DNA of 32,246 nucleotides from Bacillota bacterium (GCA_023391275.1 JAEWBE010000053.1:1-32246); one strand, 5' to 3'; shown: positions 7,063-16,135, numbered from the stretch's first letter. Numbers and translations: made by a program. The notes: generated by a model not told the origin, from the letters alone.

Positions 7063-8766
7063 TCACGATAATTTCTGATCTAAATAACATAAAACTTCGT
7101 CCTGCGTTTTCATCGCGAGCAGTTTTCCGGCAAGCTCCGCTGCCTTTTCCGCCGATATTTGTGAAAGGGCCTCTTTCACCCCAGCTAGATTGGAAGGGCT
7201 CATGCTTAGCTTCCGGATACCAAACCCGGCCAGAACAACTGCCGCCTTCGGGTCACCGGCCAACTCTCCGCAGACGGATAGCGGCTTCCCCGCTGCCAGA
7301 AAGGCATCGGCAATCATTTTAAGGATACGAAGCATAGCCGGTGCCATGCTTTGATAATACAAGCTGATTTCGGAATTCATGCGGTCCGTCGCCGTAAGAT
7401 ACTGACAAAGGTCATTAGTTCCAATGCTGGCAAAATCGACTTCTTCGGCGATCAGGTCAGCAATCAACGCGGCTGAGGGGATTTCGATCATGACTCCGAC
7501 TTTTATGTTTTTGTCATAAGCCAGGTTTTCGGTATCCAGTTCAGCCCTGACTTCCTGAAGTACAGCCTTTGCGTTGTAAATATCGTCCATGCTTCCTACC
7601 ATCGGGAACATCAGCCAAATCTCTCCATATGCAGAAGCTCGGAGGATAGCGCGCAGCTGTGTTTTAAAAATATCCTTACGATCCAGGCAGAATCGTAAGG
7701 CTCGTTTTCCGAGAAAAGGATTCTGCTCTTTCGGCAGATCCAGATAGCTAAGATTTTTATCCCCGCCAATATCCAATGTGCGGATTGTGACCAATTTGCC
7801 GCAGGCGTTTTCAACTACTTTTCGGTAGGCCTGGAACTGCTCTTCTTCACTGGGAAGATGGTCGTTTTCCATATAGAGAAACTCGGTGCGAAAAAGGCCA
7901 ACAAAGTCACCGTATCGGTACCCGTCACCGGGTGAATCGGAACCGATATTGATTCCCGTCTCAATTCGGGTGCCATCCGACATTACGGAGCTTACTTCAA
8001 AAAACCTTGCTGTTTTAATCGCTCTTTCTTCATAGGCGATCTTTTTCGCGTTGAAATTTTGCTTTTCCTCTTTTGTCAATTCAACGGTTACCGTTCCCAA
8101 AACGGCGTTGACGGCTGCCTCGTCTCCCTCCGACAGCATGCCCATCACGTTTTCCACTCCTAAAACAGCGGGAATTCCACAGCTTCTGGCGATGATGGCC
8201 AAGTGCGAAGTTTCACCCCCCGTTTCCGTAACGATTGCAAGAACATTTTCACGGTCCAGGTTTGCCGCGACGCTCGGAAGCAGATCGCGCGTGACGACAA
8301 CTACTTTTTCTGGCAGTTTGGAAAGGCTGCACTCCGGTTTTCCCAACAAAATTCTGAGGATTCTGTCTCGGACATCTTTTAGGTCTGAGACCCGGCCCGC
8401 AATAAGCGGATCAGTGACTTTGCCTAATACAGCGATAAACTCAGCAAAGGCCTCGGAAACAGCATAATCCGGCATCTTTCGATTCCCGGAAATCGCTTCG
8501 TGGACCATCCCAATAATTTCTTCATCCTCCAGAAGTTCCTGGTGGGCTTTGATAATTTCCGCTTTTTCACCGGAGGCATTCCCCAAATCCAGGATACCAT
8601 CCAATTCGTCGTTCGCGGCCTTCAGGGCATGATCAAATTCTTCGATATAGCGTTCCTCTTTCCCCGCTTCAAAATACGCTTCCTTTGCCGAGTAGGAAAA
8701 CGGCTGATAAAGAAATACTTTTCCCAAGGCCATCCCGGGGGAAACTGGGCTTCCTTTTAAGATCAT
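7063..8766 (-). CDS. ptsI: PTS Enzyme I (phosphoenolpyruvate-protein phosphotransferase)
   Basis: Enzyme I takes phosphate from phosphoenolpyruvate and passes it to HPr in the cytoplasm. The product is full length (567 residues). The N-terminal domain contains GGETSHLAIIAR with the phosphorylated histidine at residue 188. The C-terminal PEP-binding barrel contains LFRTEFLYM, GTNDLCQYLTATDR and SVCGELAGDPKA (active-site cysteine). I chose the ATG at 8766 because GGAG lies eight bases upstream and the product then starts like other Enzyme I proteins (LKGSPVSPGMALGK). An ATG at 8790 overlaps the HAD stop but has no ribosome binding site. It is the last gene of the beta-glucoside operon. Having ptsI inside a sugar-specific operon is unusual, because it is normally a separate ptsHI housekeeping unit. 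Confidence 0.95.
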   Translation of the reverse strand: MILKGSPVSPGMALGKVFLYQPFSYSAKEAYFEAGKEERYIEEFDHALKAANDELDGILDLGNASGEKAEIIKAHQELLEDEEIIGMVHEAISGNRKMPDYAVSEAFAEFIAVLGKVTDPLIAGRVSDLKDVRDRILRILLGKPECSLSKLPEKVVVVTRDLLPSVAANLDRENVLAIVTETGGETSHLAIIARSCGIPAVLGVENVMGMLSEGDEAAVNAVLGTVTVELTKEEKQNFNAKKIAYEERAIKTARFFEVSSVMSDGTRIETGINIGSDSPGDGYRYGDFVGLFRTEFLYMENDHLPSEEEQFQAYRKVVENACGKLVTIRTLDIGGDKNLSYLDLPKEQNPFLGKRALRFCLDRKDIFKTQLRAILRASAYGEIWLMFPMVGSMDDIYNAKAVLQEVRAELDTENLAYDKNIKVGVMIEIPSAALIADLIAEEVDFASIGTNDLCQYLTATDRMNSEISLYYQSMAPAMLRILKMIADAFLAAGKPLSVCGELAGDPKAAVVLAGFGIRKLSMSPSNLAGVKEALSQISAEKAAELAGKLLAMKTQDEVLCYLDQKLS

Positions 8767-8786
8767 ACATTCATCTCCAAAAGAAT

Positions 8787-9647
8787 TCATCTATAATAAT
8801 TTTCAAGAAAAGAAGCCACCCCATCCTGATTGGAGGAAGCCGCAATAAAATCCACATACTGAAAGACATCCTGCTCCGCGTCCCTAACGGCAACAAAATA
8901 TCCGGAAGCACCTTTCATGGAAATATCGTTTCTGCTGTCCCCAAACACGAGTACGTCTTCTCTTTCAATACCAAGTGTTTTTTCAAGCTTTGCCAGTCCG
9001 CTTCCTTTATTAGTGTTTTGGTTCGTAATTTCGATTTCAAACCGCGATGCCAAAACGGCTTCAATCCCTTTCACTTTCTGCAATCTTTTACAAAGAGGAT
9101 TCCAATCCAAAGAGCCATCCTGTAGGCAAGAGAATTTTTCAACTCTATATCCGGAGCCCTTCAAAAAAGCAGAGGCACTTGGAACGACTATGGCATGACG
9201 ACGCAAAAAACCAACCCACTGCCGTCCGCGTTGCGTCTGCCTTTGTGCACCATCATAAATACCGAGGCTTTTCCCCTCCATGACTATGCCTTCCTGGCAA
9301 TAAAGGTTGAAAGCGGAGCCATAGCCCCCAGCAAGCTCCAAAACTGAAAGAACAAGCTCTATGTTCATTTCATCCTGAAAAAGGACCTTGGCGCCGGGGT
9401 TTTCGGAATTTTCGCTTACACACGCTCCATTGGAAGAAATCAGCCAATGAAGCCCCCGAATCTTCCGGATGCTTTCTGGGATGAGGGCGGTTGCACGGCC
9501 AGTGGCTGCCACCAATACAGCGCCCCTATTTCCGGCATCCTCCAACGACTGAATGGTCCGATGTGAAACTTCCCCTGTCTTTTTACTTAAAACAGTTCCG
9601 TCCAGATCGAACACGATCAGCTTCATATTTTTCATCAAGTTATTCAT
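8787..9647 (-). CDS. Cof-type HAD-superfamily phosphatase
   Basis: The roughly 286-residue protein has HAD motif I FDLDGTVL near its start, motif II in VLVAATGR, and motif III/IV FGDSRNDISMKGASGYFVAV near the end, typical of the Cof/YbjI-like class IIB phosphatases that hydrolyse sugar phosphates and nucleotides. Its gene overlaps the HPr stop by eight bases and lies 20 bases ahead of the chosen Enzyme I start, so it belongs to the PTS operon. A plausible role is to dephosphorylate a sugar phosphate that builds up during beta-glucoside use, but that is inference. Start choice is uncertain: ATGs at 9647, 9635 and 9626 all lack a good ribosome binding site and translation probably depends on coupling to HPr. 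Confidence 0.88.
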   Translation of the reverse strand: MNNLMKNMKLIVFDLDGTVLSKKTGEVSHRTIQSLEDAGNRGAVLVAATGRATALIPESIRKIRGLHWLISSNGACVSENSENPGAKVLFQDEMNIELVLSVLELAGGYGSAFNLYCQEGIVMEGKSLGIYDGAQRQTQRGRQWVGFLRRHAIVVPSASAFLKGSGYRVEKFSCLQDGSLDWNPLCKRLQKVKGIEAVLASRFEIEITNQNTNKGSGLAKLEKTLGIEREDVLVFGDSRNDISMKGASGYFVAVRDAEQDVFQYVDFIAASSNQDGVASFLENYYR

Positions 9648-9915
9648 GAAATCCGGAGTCGACAAGCTTAATCAGTGCTTCTACCGCTTCCCTTTCCCCT
9701 TCGCCATTGGCGGAAATTTCAATGACAGAGCCTTTGGTGAGTTCCTCACTCATAATGCGGATCAGCGATTTTGCGTTCACCGCGGTCCCCTTGGCGTTGC
9801 TGACATTCTGCACCGTGACGGAGCAGGCGAACTTTTTCGCGGTCTGGGCAAACGCCCCCGCCGGTCTGGCGTGAATCCCGGTTTCATTGATAATAGTGGT
9901 ACGTTTTGAGTACAT
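9640..9915 (-). CDS. ptsH: HPr-like phosphocarrier protein
   Basis: The 91-residue protein carries the HPr active site GIHARPA with His15, and a later NAKSLIRIM segment whose Ser50 corresponds to the regulatory Ser46 of Gram-positive HPr. By alignment with Bacillus HPr as I know it, about four residues (around VSNAKG) are inserted between the two sites. It should shuttle phosphate from Enzyme I to IIA and also contact the LicT-type antiterminator. AAGGAG lies about ten bases before the ATG. It sits between the reductase and HAD genes, inside a sugar operon. The retained serine suggests HPr kinase could still act on it. It could be a second, dedicated HPr if the genome also has a housekeeping ptsH. 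Confidence 0.93.
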   Translation of the reverse strand: MYSKRTTIINETGIHARPAGAFAQTAKKFACSVTVQNVSNAKGTAVNAKSLIRIMSEELTKGSVIEISANGEGEREAVEALIKLVDSGFHE

Positions 9916-9933
9916 GCAGTTTGATCTCCTTCC

Positions 9934-11832
9934 TTATATGGTGAGCGCGATACTGGAGCCCTCAAAGGTTGCGTCTTTGATGATTCTAGCTTTTTCGCAG
10001 TCGCCGATTGTATAGGTGTCGGGCGTGATACCGTAAAACCCTTTGGCTTCCACCTCCTTCGGTCGCACTCCTGTTGCAATAATTACGGTATCGGCCGGCA
10101 GCGTCTTCACGATCCCGTCCTTCTCCTTAACCACCACCGTGCTGTCTGTAATCTCCATACAGGAGGTATCGGTATATACCTTGAGAGTTTTCGTCGCTTC
10201 CATGTGCTGGCGTAGTCCGATTTTATAAAGCATGTTCCCCTGCGCAGCAATTTCGCCCGTCATCTCCACAATGCTGACGTCTTTTTTCTCCAGCGCCGCA
10301 AGTTCCAGCCCTATTTCCGCACCGATGGTGCCTCCGCCGATCACAACGACCCGCTGCCCGATTCGCTCGCCGTGTTCAATGGCTTCGTAAAAACCAATGA
10401 CGTTCCTGCTTTGGATTCCGGGAATGGGTGGGGCAAACGGTTCGGCTCCGATTGCGATCATTACGGTGTCCGGATGAAGTTTCCTCACTGTCTCCGCCGT
10501 TGCATCGATGTTCAGCCTCACCGTGACGCCGGATTTTCTCAGCTGTGCCTTCAGATAGTCGAGGTAAGCTGTAACATCCTCTTTATATTTTTCCATCGCG
10601 ACATAGTGGATGGCCCCGCCGACATGGTCGGTCTTTTCCAGCAGAATCACTTCATGGCCCCTGCTGTCCGCCGTCAGCGCGGCGCAGATACCGGCTGGAC
10701 CCGCGCCGACGATAGCAACACGCTTGCATCTTTCCGCCGGCTCCGCTTTTGCGGGGTACCACGACTCGTTATAATAGCGCGGATTGACAGAACACGCCAC
10801 GTTCTTGCGGCCCGTTGCAATGTGATAACATTGCAAGCAGCGGATGCAAGGCACAATATCTTCCGGCCTGCCTTCCATCGCCTTTTTGGGCCACTGGGGA
10901 TCCGCTACCAGCGGCCGGCCCAAGGCCACCAGATCGGCAACCCCGTCAGCGATCAGCTTTTCCGCCTGGTTCGGGTTCATGATTGCGCCTACGACGGTAA
11001 CGGGAATGTTTACGTTCTGTTTCACGACCTTCGCATAACGGGCGTTCGGCATGTGTTCTTCAAACGTCGTCGTGGATGTGTGAACATTGCCCTCGTGGTT
11101 GATGTCCAGCCCGCAGGAGACATGTACATCATCAATCAGATGCTCCGCCGCCTTTATGAAGGTCAATACGTCTTCAAACCGGATACCGCCCTCTACCCAT
11201 TCGATGGCGGAAACGCGCATATCAACAGGGAACCCCGGTCCCACTGCCTTGCGTATGCGCTCCAGAATCATAAGGGGGAACCGCATGCGCTTTTCTATGC
11301 TGCCGCCGTACTGATCTTTGCGTTTATTGAAAAGTGGGGATAGAAATTCATCCACCAGCCAACCATGCCCAAAATGAAGGAATACCATGTCGAAGCCGCA
11401 ATCCCTAGCGTCCACAGCCGCCTGCGCGTAGCAATTCGCAGTGTGCTCCATCATTTCTTCCGTCATTTCCTTCACTTCTACGCCGTCCTCGCGAAGAAAG
11501 CCCGTTGGGCCTATAGCATAGTCATGAACACGTGCATACTGCCCCGCATGGCCCAATTCGATGGAGGCCCTCGCGCCGCCGGCCTGAACGGAGCGAACGC
11601 GCTCCTTCATTTCTGCAATCTGGTACTTGGAGAAAGCATATTCATCATCGGCACTCATCCAGGAAGAGCGCCCCGGTTCGACGAACGTAGAGCTGGCGAT
11701 CACGATGCCGGCTCCTCCGCAGGCCTTGTCATAAAAGCTGCCCTTAGTGGGGAGCGTAGGTGCTGCGACGATACGGTTTTTCACTACCACTGAATTGATT
11801 TTGATTGGACTGAACAAATTCGGATATTTCAT
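9934..11832 (-). CDS. Old Yellow Enzyme-type FMN/FAD/Fe-S reductase (2,4-dienoyl-CoA reductase / enoate reductase family)
   Basis: The 632-residue protein has the full architecture of this family. It begins with an N-terminal FMN barrel (1-325; ELGHAGQYAR, HFGHGWLVDEFLSP with His153 and His156, KRKDQYGGS). Then come four cysteines for a 4Fe-4S cluster (C329, C332, C335, C347) and an FAD domain with VAIVGAGPAG (376-381 core) and a second dinucleotide motif VVVIGGGTIGAE near 500. Cluster spacing is CxxCxxC, one residue tighter than the common CxxCxxxC, and the usual HGY is HGW. Relatives reduce activated C=C bonds in enoates, bile acids and plant isoflavones such as daidzein. GGAGG precedes the start, and the gene follows the 6-phospho-beta-glucosidase by 11 bases. 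I infer that it may reduce the aglycone released from a plant glucoside; no substrate can be read directly. Confidence 0.9.
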   Translation of the reverse strand: MKYPNLFSPIKINSVVVKNRIVAAPTLPTKGSFYDKACGGAGIVIASSTFVEPGRSSWMSADDEYAFSKYQIAEMKERVRSVQAGGARASIELGHAGQYARVHDYAIGPTGFLREDGVEVKEMTEEMMEHTANCYAQAAVDARDCGFDMVFLHFGHGWLVDEFLSPLFNKRKDQYGGSIEKRMRFPLMILERIRKAVGPGFPVDMRVSAIEWVEGGIRFEDVLTFIKAAEHLIDDVHVSCGLDINHEGNVHTSTTTFEEHMPNARYAKVVKQNVNIPVTVVGAIMNPNQAEKLIADGVADLVALGRPLVADPQWPKKAMEGRPEDIVPCIRCLQCYHIATGRKNVACSVNPRYYNESWYPAKAEPAERCKRVAIVGAGPAGICAALTADSRGHEVILLEKTDHVGGAIHYVAMEKYKEDVTAYLDYLKAQLRKSGVTVRLNIDATAETVRKLHPDTVMIAIGAEPFAPPIPGIQSRNVIGFYEAIEHGERIGQRVVVIGGGTIGAEIGLELAALEKKDVSIVEMTGEIAAQGNMLYKIGLRQHMEATKTLKVYTDTSCMEITDSTVVVKEKDGIVKTLPADTVIIATGVRPKEVEAKGFYGITPDTYTIGDCEKARIIKDATFEGSSIALTI

Positions 11833-11843
11833 GTTTACCTCCG

Positions 11844-13253
11844 CTAATCCAAGTCAGCGCCATTGGACGCAATGACTTTTCGATACCAATCGAAGGAATC
11901 CTTTCTCCTTCTGCTTAAAGTTCCTCCGCCCTTGTCATCCCGGTCGACATAAATAAGCCCATACCGCTTTTTCATTTCGCCGGTGCTGGCGGAGACGAGG
12001 TCGATACAACCCCAGAGCGTGTAACCCATGAGATCGACGCCGTCTTCCGAAACGGCAAGCTGCATCTGCCGGATATGCTCCCGGAGATACTCGATCCGGT
12101 AGCCGTCGTGGATGCTGCCGTCCGGCTCGATTTTGTCTTCCGCGCCAAGCCCGTTCTCCACGACAAACAGCGGAATTTCATATCTTCCGTAAAGCTGGTT
12201 CAGGGCGATCCGCAGCCCCACCGGATCGATCGACCATCCCCAATCCGAAGCTTTCAGGTAGGGATTTTTGATGGCATTCAGCATGTTGCCTGCCGTGGTC
12301 TCCTTCCCCATAGACTCGGAGATCACATTGGAATTATAATAGCTGAATCCGATGAAATCCACTGTACCTTCGGCAAGGGCCTGTTCGTCTTCAAAAGACA
12401 TCAAATATGGGACTCCATTCCGCTCCAGATATTTCTTCGCTTTTAGGGAGAAACGGCCCCGAACCTGTACATCTGAAAACAGGTAATGTAGGTCCATCGC
12501 CTCCATTGCCTTGAACTGATCCTCCGGGTTACAGGTCTCGGCGTAGAAGGTCGGGTAAAGCATCATCATCCCGATTTTCATCTCCGGGTTGATGCCATGT
12601 CCCAGCTTCACGGCCTTTGCGCTGGCCAGCAGCATATTTTGAGCCGCCGTATACCGATCGACCATCGGTTTCTCTCCGTCGCGGATTCCGGCCGCCATAA
12701 CGGGGTTCAGCAGGATCACGTTGATTTCATTGAAGGTCATCCAATACTTCACTTTATCCCGATACCGGCGGAAAACGGTCTCGCAGAACTTCAAATAGCA
12801 ATCGATTGTTTTGCGGCTTAAAAAGCTACCGTACTTTTTGACAAGACCGAAAGGGATTTCATAATGAGAGAGGGTCACAACCGGCTGGATCCCGTACTTC
12901 AGGCACTCGTCAAAAACCGAATCGTAGAATCGGAGTCCCTCTTCGTTGGGTGCGGCCTCGTCCCCCTCCGGGAAAATCCGCGTCCAGTTGATGCTCGTCC
13001 GGAAGCATTTGAAGCCAAGTTCCGCAAACAGTCTAATATCTTCTTTATAATGCTCATAAAATCCGATTGCCGTATGACTCGGATAATACCGGCCCTCTAA
13101 GACGCCGTCCGTATATTCCCTTGCCTTCTCGCGCGAACCGGCTGTCAGGCAATCGGCAACGCTGACCCCCTTCCCACTTGAACGGTAGGCCCCTTCGCAT
13201 TGGTTCGCCGCCACCGCGCCGCCCCAAAGAAACGAATCCGAAAATTCCGACAT
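11844..13253 (-). CDS. bglA: GH1 6-phospho-beta-glucosidase
   Basis: This glycoside hydrolase family 1 enzyme (469 residues) cleaves 6-phospho-beta-glucosides delivered by the PTS. The acid/base glutamate is E176 in TFNEIN and the nucleophile is E366 in VVENG. The phospho-sugar signature is present in SASTGEMKKRYGLIYVD (about 421-437), the region whose Ser, Lys and Tyr hold the 6-phosphate in 6-phospho-beta-glucosidases. The start at 13253 (MSEFSDSFLWGGAVAANQ) follows AAGGAG by about nine bases; the longer frame to 13313 crosses a hairpin and has no family similarity. It stands between IIBC and the OYE-type reductase, which supports an aromatic or plant glucoside as the physiological substrate, though cellobiose or gentiobiose cannot be excluded. 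Confidence 0.93.
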   Translation of the reverse strand: MSEFSDSFLWGGAVAANQCEGAYRSSGKGVSVADCLTAGSREKAREYTDGVLEGRYYPSHTAIGFYEHYKEDIRLFAELGFKCFRTSINWTRIFPEGDEAAPNEEGLRFYDSVFDECLKYGIQPVVTLSHYEIPFGLVKKYGSFLSRKTIDCYLKFCETVFRRYRDKVKYWMTFNEINVILLNPVMAAGIRDGEKPMVDRYTAAQNMLLASAKAVKLGHGINPEMKIGMMMLYPTFYAETCNPEDQFKAMEAMDLHYLFSDVQVRGRFSLKAKKYLERNGVPYLMSFEDEQALAEGTVDFIGFSYYNSNVISESMGKETTAGNMLNAIKNPYLKASDWGWSIDPVGLRIALNQLYGRYEIPLFVVENGLGAEDKIEPDGSIHDGYRIEYLREHIRQMQLAVSEDGVDLMGYTLWGCIDLVSASTGEMKKRYGLIYVDRDDKGGGTLSRRRKDSFDWYRKVIASNGADLD

Positions 13254-13280
13254 GTGCCATTCTCCTTCCGTGATAAGAGC

Positions 13281-13309
13281 GGGGAGAAATATACCGTTTA
13301 TTTCTCCCC
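13281..13309 (-). promoter_or_regulatory. intergenic hairpin between IIBC and GH1 genes
   Basis: GGGGAGAAATA (13281-13291) and TATTTCTCCCC (13299-13309) pair perfectly around a seven-base loop. No T run follows on the minus strand, so it is unlikely to terminate strongly. It may stabilise or process the mRNA and set different levels of permease and hydrolase. Confidence 0.6.
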
Positions 13310-13347
13310 ACACAGTTTATTAAATCTTTGAAACCGCACGGTAACTT

Positions 13348-14721
13348 TTAACCCTTTTTCTTTGAAACGCTTTTATCGAGCGCCACTGTCAAAATGAAGG
13401 CAACGGCAATGGATGCCGCAATAGCAACGCAATACCATGCAAAGTTTATTGTTGCCAGCCAACCGCCAAAGGCGAGGATGCCGGTAAAAGCAAACTTGGT
13501 AGTTGCAACATCAAAAATGCTGCAGATGAGGCCTCCGGAAGCTCCGCCGAGAATCAGCGATAAAAGGTACTTTTTATTTTTGAGCACAATGCCATACAAG
13601 CCAGGTTCGGTGATGCCGGAGAGTGCATTGACAAACGCTGCGGAACCGGCCGTCGCCTTCTGTTCCTTGTCCTTCGAAATCCAAAGAACCGCGAGGCAGA
13701 CGCCTATCAGTGCATAGTTACCCATACCGCCGGCTGCCAGGCCATATTCATGTCCCTGCTGGGCAAGGACAGCAAGTTGAACCGGAATAACGGCCCAGTG
13801 CAGACCCAGCAGAATAATAATGATGAAGAACGCGCCGAAAACGATGTCCCCAAGAAGCCGGAAATGAAATAAGGCGTTGTACGCAAGAACGATCCCGTTC
13901 CCAAGAAGGCCGCCTATGGGACCGATTACCATGATGGAAAGCGGAACCAAAACTGCTAGGCAGATCAACGGTATCAAAATGAACTGCAACACCTGCGGGA
14001 GCACTTTCTTCAGCCATCTTTCCAGGTAACTCATGCAGAAAACGGCAAGCAAAATCGGAATGAACGAAGAGGCGAAGTTAAATGCAGTAAATTTAATGTG
14101 GAACATGTAGATGCTTTTGCCCGTCTGGAGCATGTCAGCGAGGCCCGGATACATTAAGGAAGCGCCGAGGACCGCCGCCACATACTGGTTGCACTTGAAG
14201 TGCTTCGCCGCTGTAAACGCCAGCAGAATCGGGAAAAAGTAAATTAAAGAATTGGAAATCGCGTAAAATGCCTGGTACGTGACGCCATTAGCACTTACGA
14301 CCCCTGCTTTGACGAACAGTGCGAGGATTCCGCCGATGATACCGGCCGTAGCAATGATCGGTATGTACGGCGAAAATACCGTTGACATCAGGCGAGTGAA
14401 ACGATCCAGAATACCGATTTTTTCCGGCTTTGCGTCCTCCACCGCTGCATCAACTTCCCCGGCACCGGCAATGCCGGTTAGTTCTACCAGCATGTCATAC
14501 ACATCGGCCACGTTCGTGCCAATCAGCACCTGATACGTTCCAGCCCCGATTTGTGTTCCCAACACACCATCGATTGCCTCTAGCGTTTTTTTGTCCACAA
14601 GGGCCTTTTCCGCCAAAGTAAAACGGAGCCTTGTGGCACAATGAGTCACGCTTTTGATGTTCTTCTTTCCGCCAAGCGCTTCAACAATGAACTCTACCAT
14701 TTTTTCGTAATTCGCTGACAT
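13348..14721 (-). CDS. PTS beta-glucoside-type transporter, IIBC subunits
   Basis: The 457-residue membrane permease brings in and phosphorylates the sugar. The IIB domain (1-85) has the phosphorylated cysteine C28 in VTHCATRLRF. The IIC domain (about 105-450) has around ten hydrophobic segments and the conserved LSGITEPGLYGIVL. The IIA domain that beta-glucoside permeases such as BglF/BglP carry at the C terminus is absent; it is encoded separately by the next upstream gene. GGGGAGG lies six bases before the ATG. Neighbouring LicT-like and GH1 genes point to beta-glucosides within the glucose/glucoside PTS family; sucrose or trehalose permeases share the fold but not the context. Confidence 0.92.
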   Translation of the reverse strand: MSANYEKMVEFIVEALGGKKNIKSVTHCATRLRFTLAEKALVDKKTLEAIDGVLGTQIGAGTYQVLIGTNVADVYDMLVELTGIAGAGEVDAAVEDAKPEKIGILDRFTRLMSTVFSPYIPIIATAGIIGGILALFVKAGVVSANGVTYQAFYAISNSLIYFFPILLAFTAAKHFKCNQYVAAVLGASLMYPGLADMLQTGKSIYMFHIKFTAFNFASSFIPILLAVFCMSYLERWLKKVLPQVLQFILIPLICLAVLVPLSIMVIGPIGGLLGNGIVLAYNALFHFRLLGDIVFGAFFIIIILLGLHWAVIPVQLAVLAQQGHEYGLAAGGMGNYALIGVCLAVLWISKDKEQKATAGSAAFVNALSGITEPGLYGIVLKNKKYLLSLILGGASGGLICSIFDVATTKFAFTGILAFGGWLATINFAWYCVAIAASIAVAFILTVALDKSVSKKKG

Positions 14722-14801
14722 AAAAAATCCTCCCCTTTTAAATTAATATTTCTACGCCGTTTTTTGAGGCCGGCGAACCCCCCCTTTATAAAACCTTGCT
14801 T

Positions 14802-15293
14802 CTACCTGACCTCGATCACTTTTTCCAACTCCGATACTAGCTTTCCCGTAACGGCTACGATTTCTTTGTAATCGTGGGAATTCGTGATGATGACCGGCGT
14901 AATAACATCGTAGCCGGCTTCTTTTACCGCTTTCAGGTCAAACTCGATCAATTTCTGGCCGGCGTGCACCTCGTCTCCTTTACTAACAAACCCTTTGAAA
15001 TACTTGCCCTTTAGGTCAACCGTATTAATCCCAACGTGAATCAATACCTCCATCCCCTCTGGTGAAGAGATTCCCACGGCGTGGCAGGATTTTGGGGCAA
15101 CCGTGACTTTGCCAGATATCGGCGCATAAATAGTATTTGCATCCGGCTCAATAGCCAACCCTTTCCCCAAAAGCCCTTCGGCAAACATTTTATCGTCGAC
15201 CTCGGAAAGTGGCTTCGCAGTCCCGCTGACCGGGGCATAAACACAGTTCTTTTCCGAGGTGATGGTCGGTTTCTTTTTAAAAATATTAATCAT
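14802..15293 (-). CDS. PTS glucose-family IIA component
   Basis: The 163-residue protein is a stand-alone IIA of the glucose superfamily. It has the YAPVSG and YAPISGKVTVAP strands and the two catalytic histidines H71 (SCHAVGI) and H86 (VLIHVGINTVDLKG), which match H75 and H90 of E. coli IIA-Glc; H86 should be the phosphorylated residue. It would take phosphate from HPr and give it to C28 of the IIBC encoded next. It starts six bases after the antiterminator gene, with AAAGGA as ribosome binding site. An 80-base gap with a weak CGCCG/CGGCG hairpin separates it from IIBC. Confidence 0.93.
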   Translation of the reverse strand: MINIFKKKPTITSEKNCVYAPVSGTAKPLSEVDDKMFAEGLLGKGLAIEPDANTIYAPISGKVTVAPKSCHAVGISSPEGMEVLIHVGINTVDLKGKYFKGFVSKGDEVHAGQKLIEFDLKAVKEAGYDVITPVIITNSHDYKEIVAVTGKLVSELEKVIEVR

Positions 15294-15298
15294 GTTCG

Positions 15299-16135
15299 TT
15301 AGTCCTTTCGTTTGCGCACGCGCGAGATATTAACCGCCAAATAGGCTAATTCATCATCGTCCAGTTCGTACTCATAATCTTCCCGAATATAATCGGCGAT
15401 TTTCATGCTACACTCTATTTCCTTCGGAAAAGCAGTTTTGATCGCATTGTTAAATGAATCCGGCTTTGAGAGGTTATGCGTTCGGTTCATCACGTTATTG
15501 GCAATAAACTGGAGATGTGAAATCAACCTGCGGAGGTTGATATTCTCTTCTTCCATCCGAATTTCCCAAAATTCACCGATAATATCAAGCGCCTTTTTTA
15601 CAAGCTTAGTTACTTTCATCGTCGTGTTCATGGCCGTATTGGTCTCCGCATTAACAATATGAAAGGCAATGAACCCAGCCTCATCTTCCCCTAGGTCGGT
15701 GCCTAACTCTTCTTTTACCAAGGAAACAGCATATTTACCGACTGCAAATTCCTTGGGATAAAAGAGCCTGATTTCGTTAATCATTGGGTTAATAATCTCA
15801 ATCCCTTTGGAGAGGCGGAAGATGGCATAATTCACATGGTCCGTCAAAGTAACATAGAGGTTGGGATTCAATTCCGTCAGTAGATTTTTCTGAGCGAAAT
15901 CAATGATGTCGCCGCACACTCGGAAACAATTCTCCGGAATGTCCTGAAGGAGCCCCTGCAATTCTTTGATGGTCTTGCCATTGTTGATTCTGTAGATTTT
16001 TTCAATTTTATTATCTGGAATCAAGCTTCCTCTGTTCTTTTTGTAGCCGATTCCGACTCCGTTCACCACGACTTCATTCCCATCGTCATCAATGGCGGCA
16101 ACATAGTTGTTATTAATTAAATTAGAAATAAACAT
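15299..16135 (-). CDS. licT: BglG/LicT-family transcriptional antiterminator
   Basis: The 278-residue protein has an N-terminal RNA-binding CAT domain (1-55; VINN-like NLINNNYVAAIDDDGNEVVV) and two PTS regulation domains. Its numbering matches Bacillus LicT exactly: H100 (LTDHVNYAI) and H159 (AFHIVNA) in PRD1 and H207 (LISHLQF) in PRD2. The fourth conserved position, 269, is asparagine instead of histidine (YLAVNISR). In LicT, PRD1 histidines receive phosphate from the permease and inhibit, while PRD2 histidines are phosphorylated by HPr and activate. The gene is first in the operon and its leader carries a RAT element overlapping a terminator, so it should control its own operon. The lost histidine could alter catabolite control. 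Confidence 0.94.
   Translation of the reverse strand: MFISNLINNNYVAAIDDDGNEVVVNGVGIGYKKNRGSLIPDNKIEKIYRINNGKTIKELQGLLQDIPENCFRVCGDIIDFAQKNLLTELNPNLYVTLTDHVNYAIFRLSKGIEIINPMINEIRLFYPKEFAVGKYAVSLVKEELGTDLGEDEAGFIAFHIVNAETNTAMNTTMKVTKLVKKALDIIGEFWEIRMEEENINLRRLISHLQFIANNVMNRTHNLSKPDSFNNAIKTAFPKEIECSMKIADYIREDYEYELDDDELAYLAVNISRVRKRKD

Noticed and set aside
10372..11343. A 323-codon open frame on the plus strand
   Set aside because: It mirrors the OYE-type reductase gene and reads as low-complexity, histidine- and arginine-rich sequence without family similarity.
13254..13313. A longer N terminus for the GH1 enzyme
   Set aside because: The extra residues run through the intergenic hairpin and do not resemble the family, whereas AAGGAG precedes the internal ATG at 13253.
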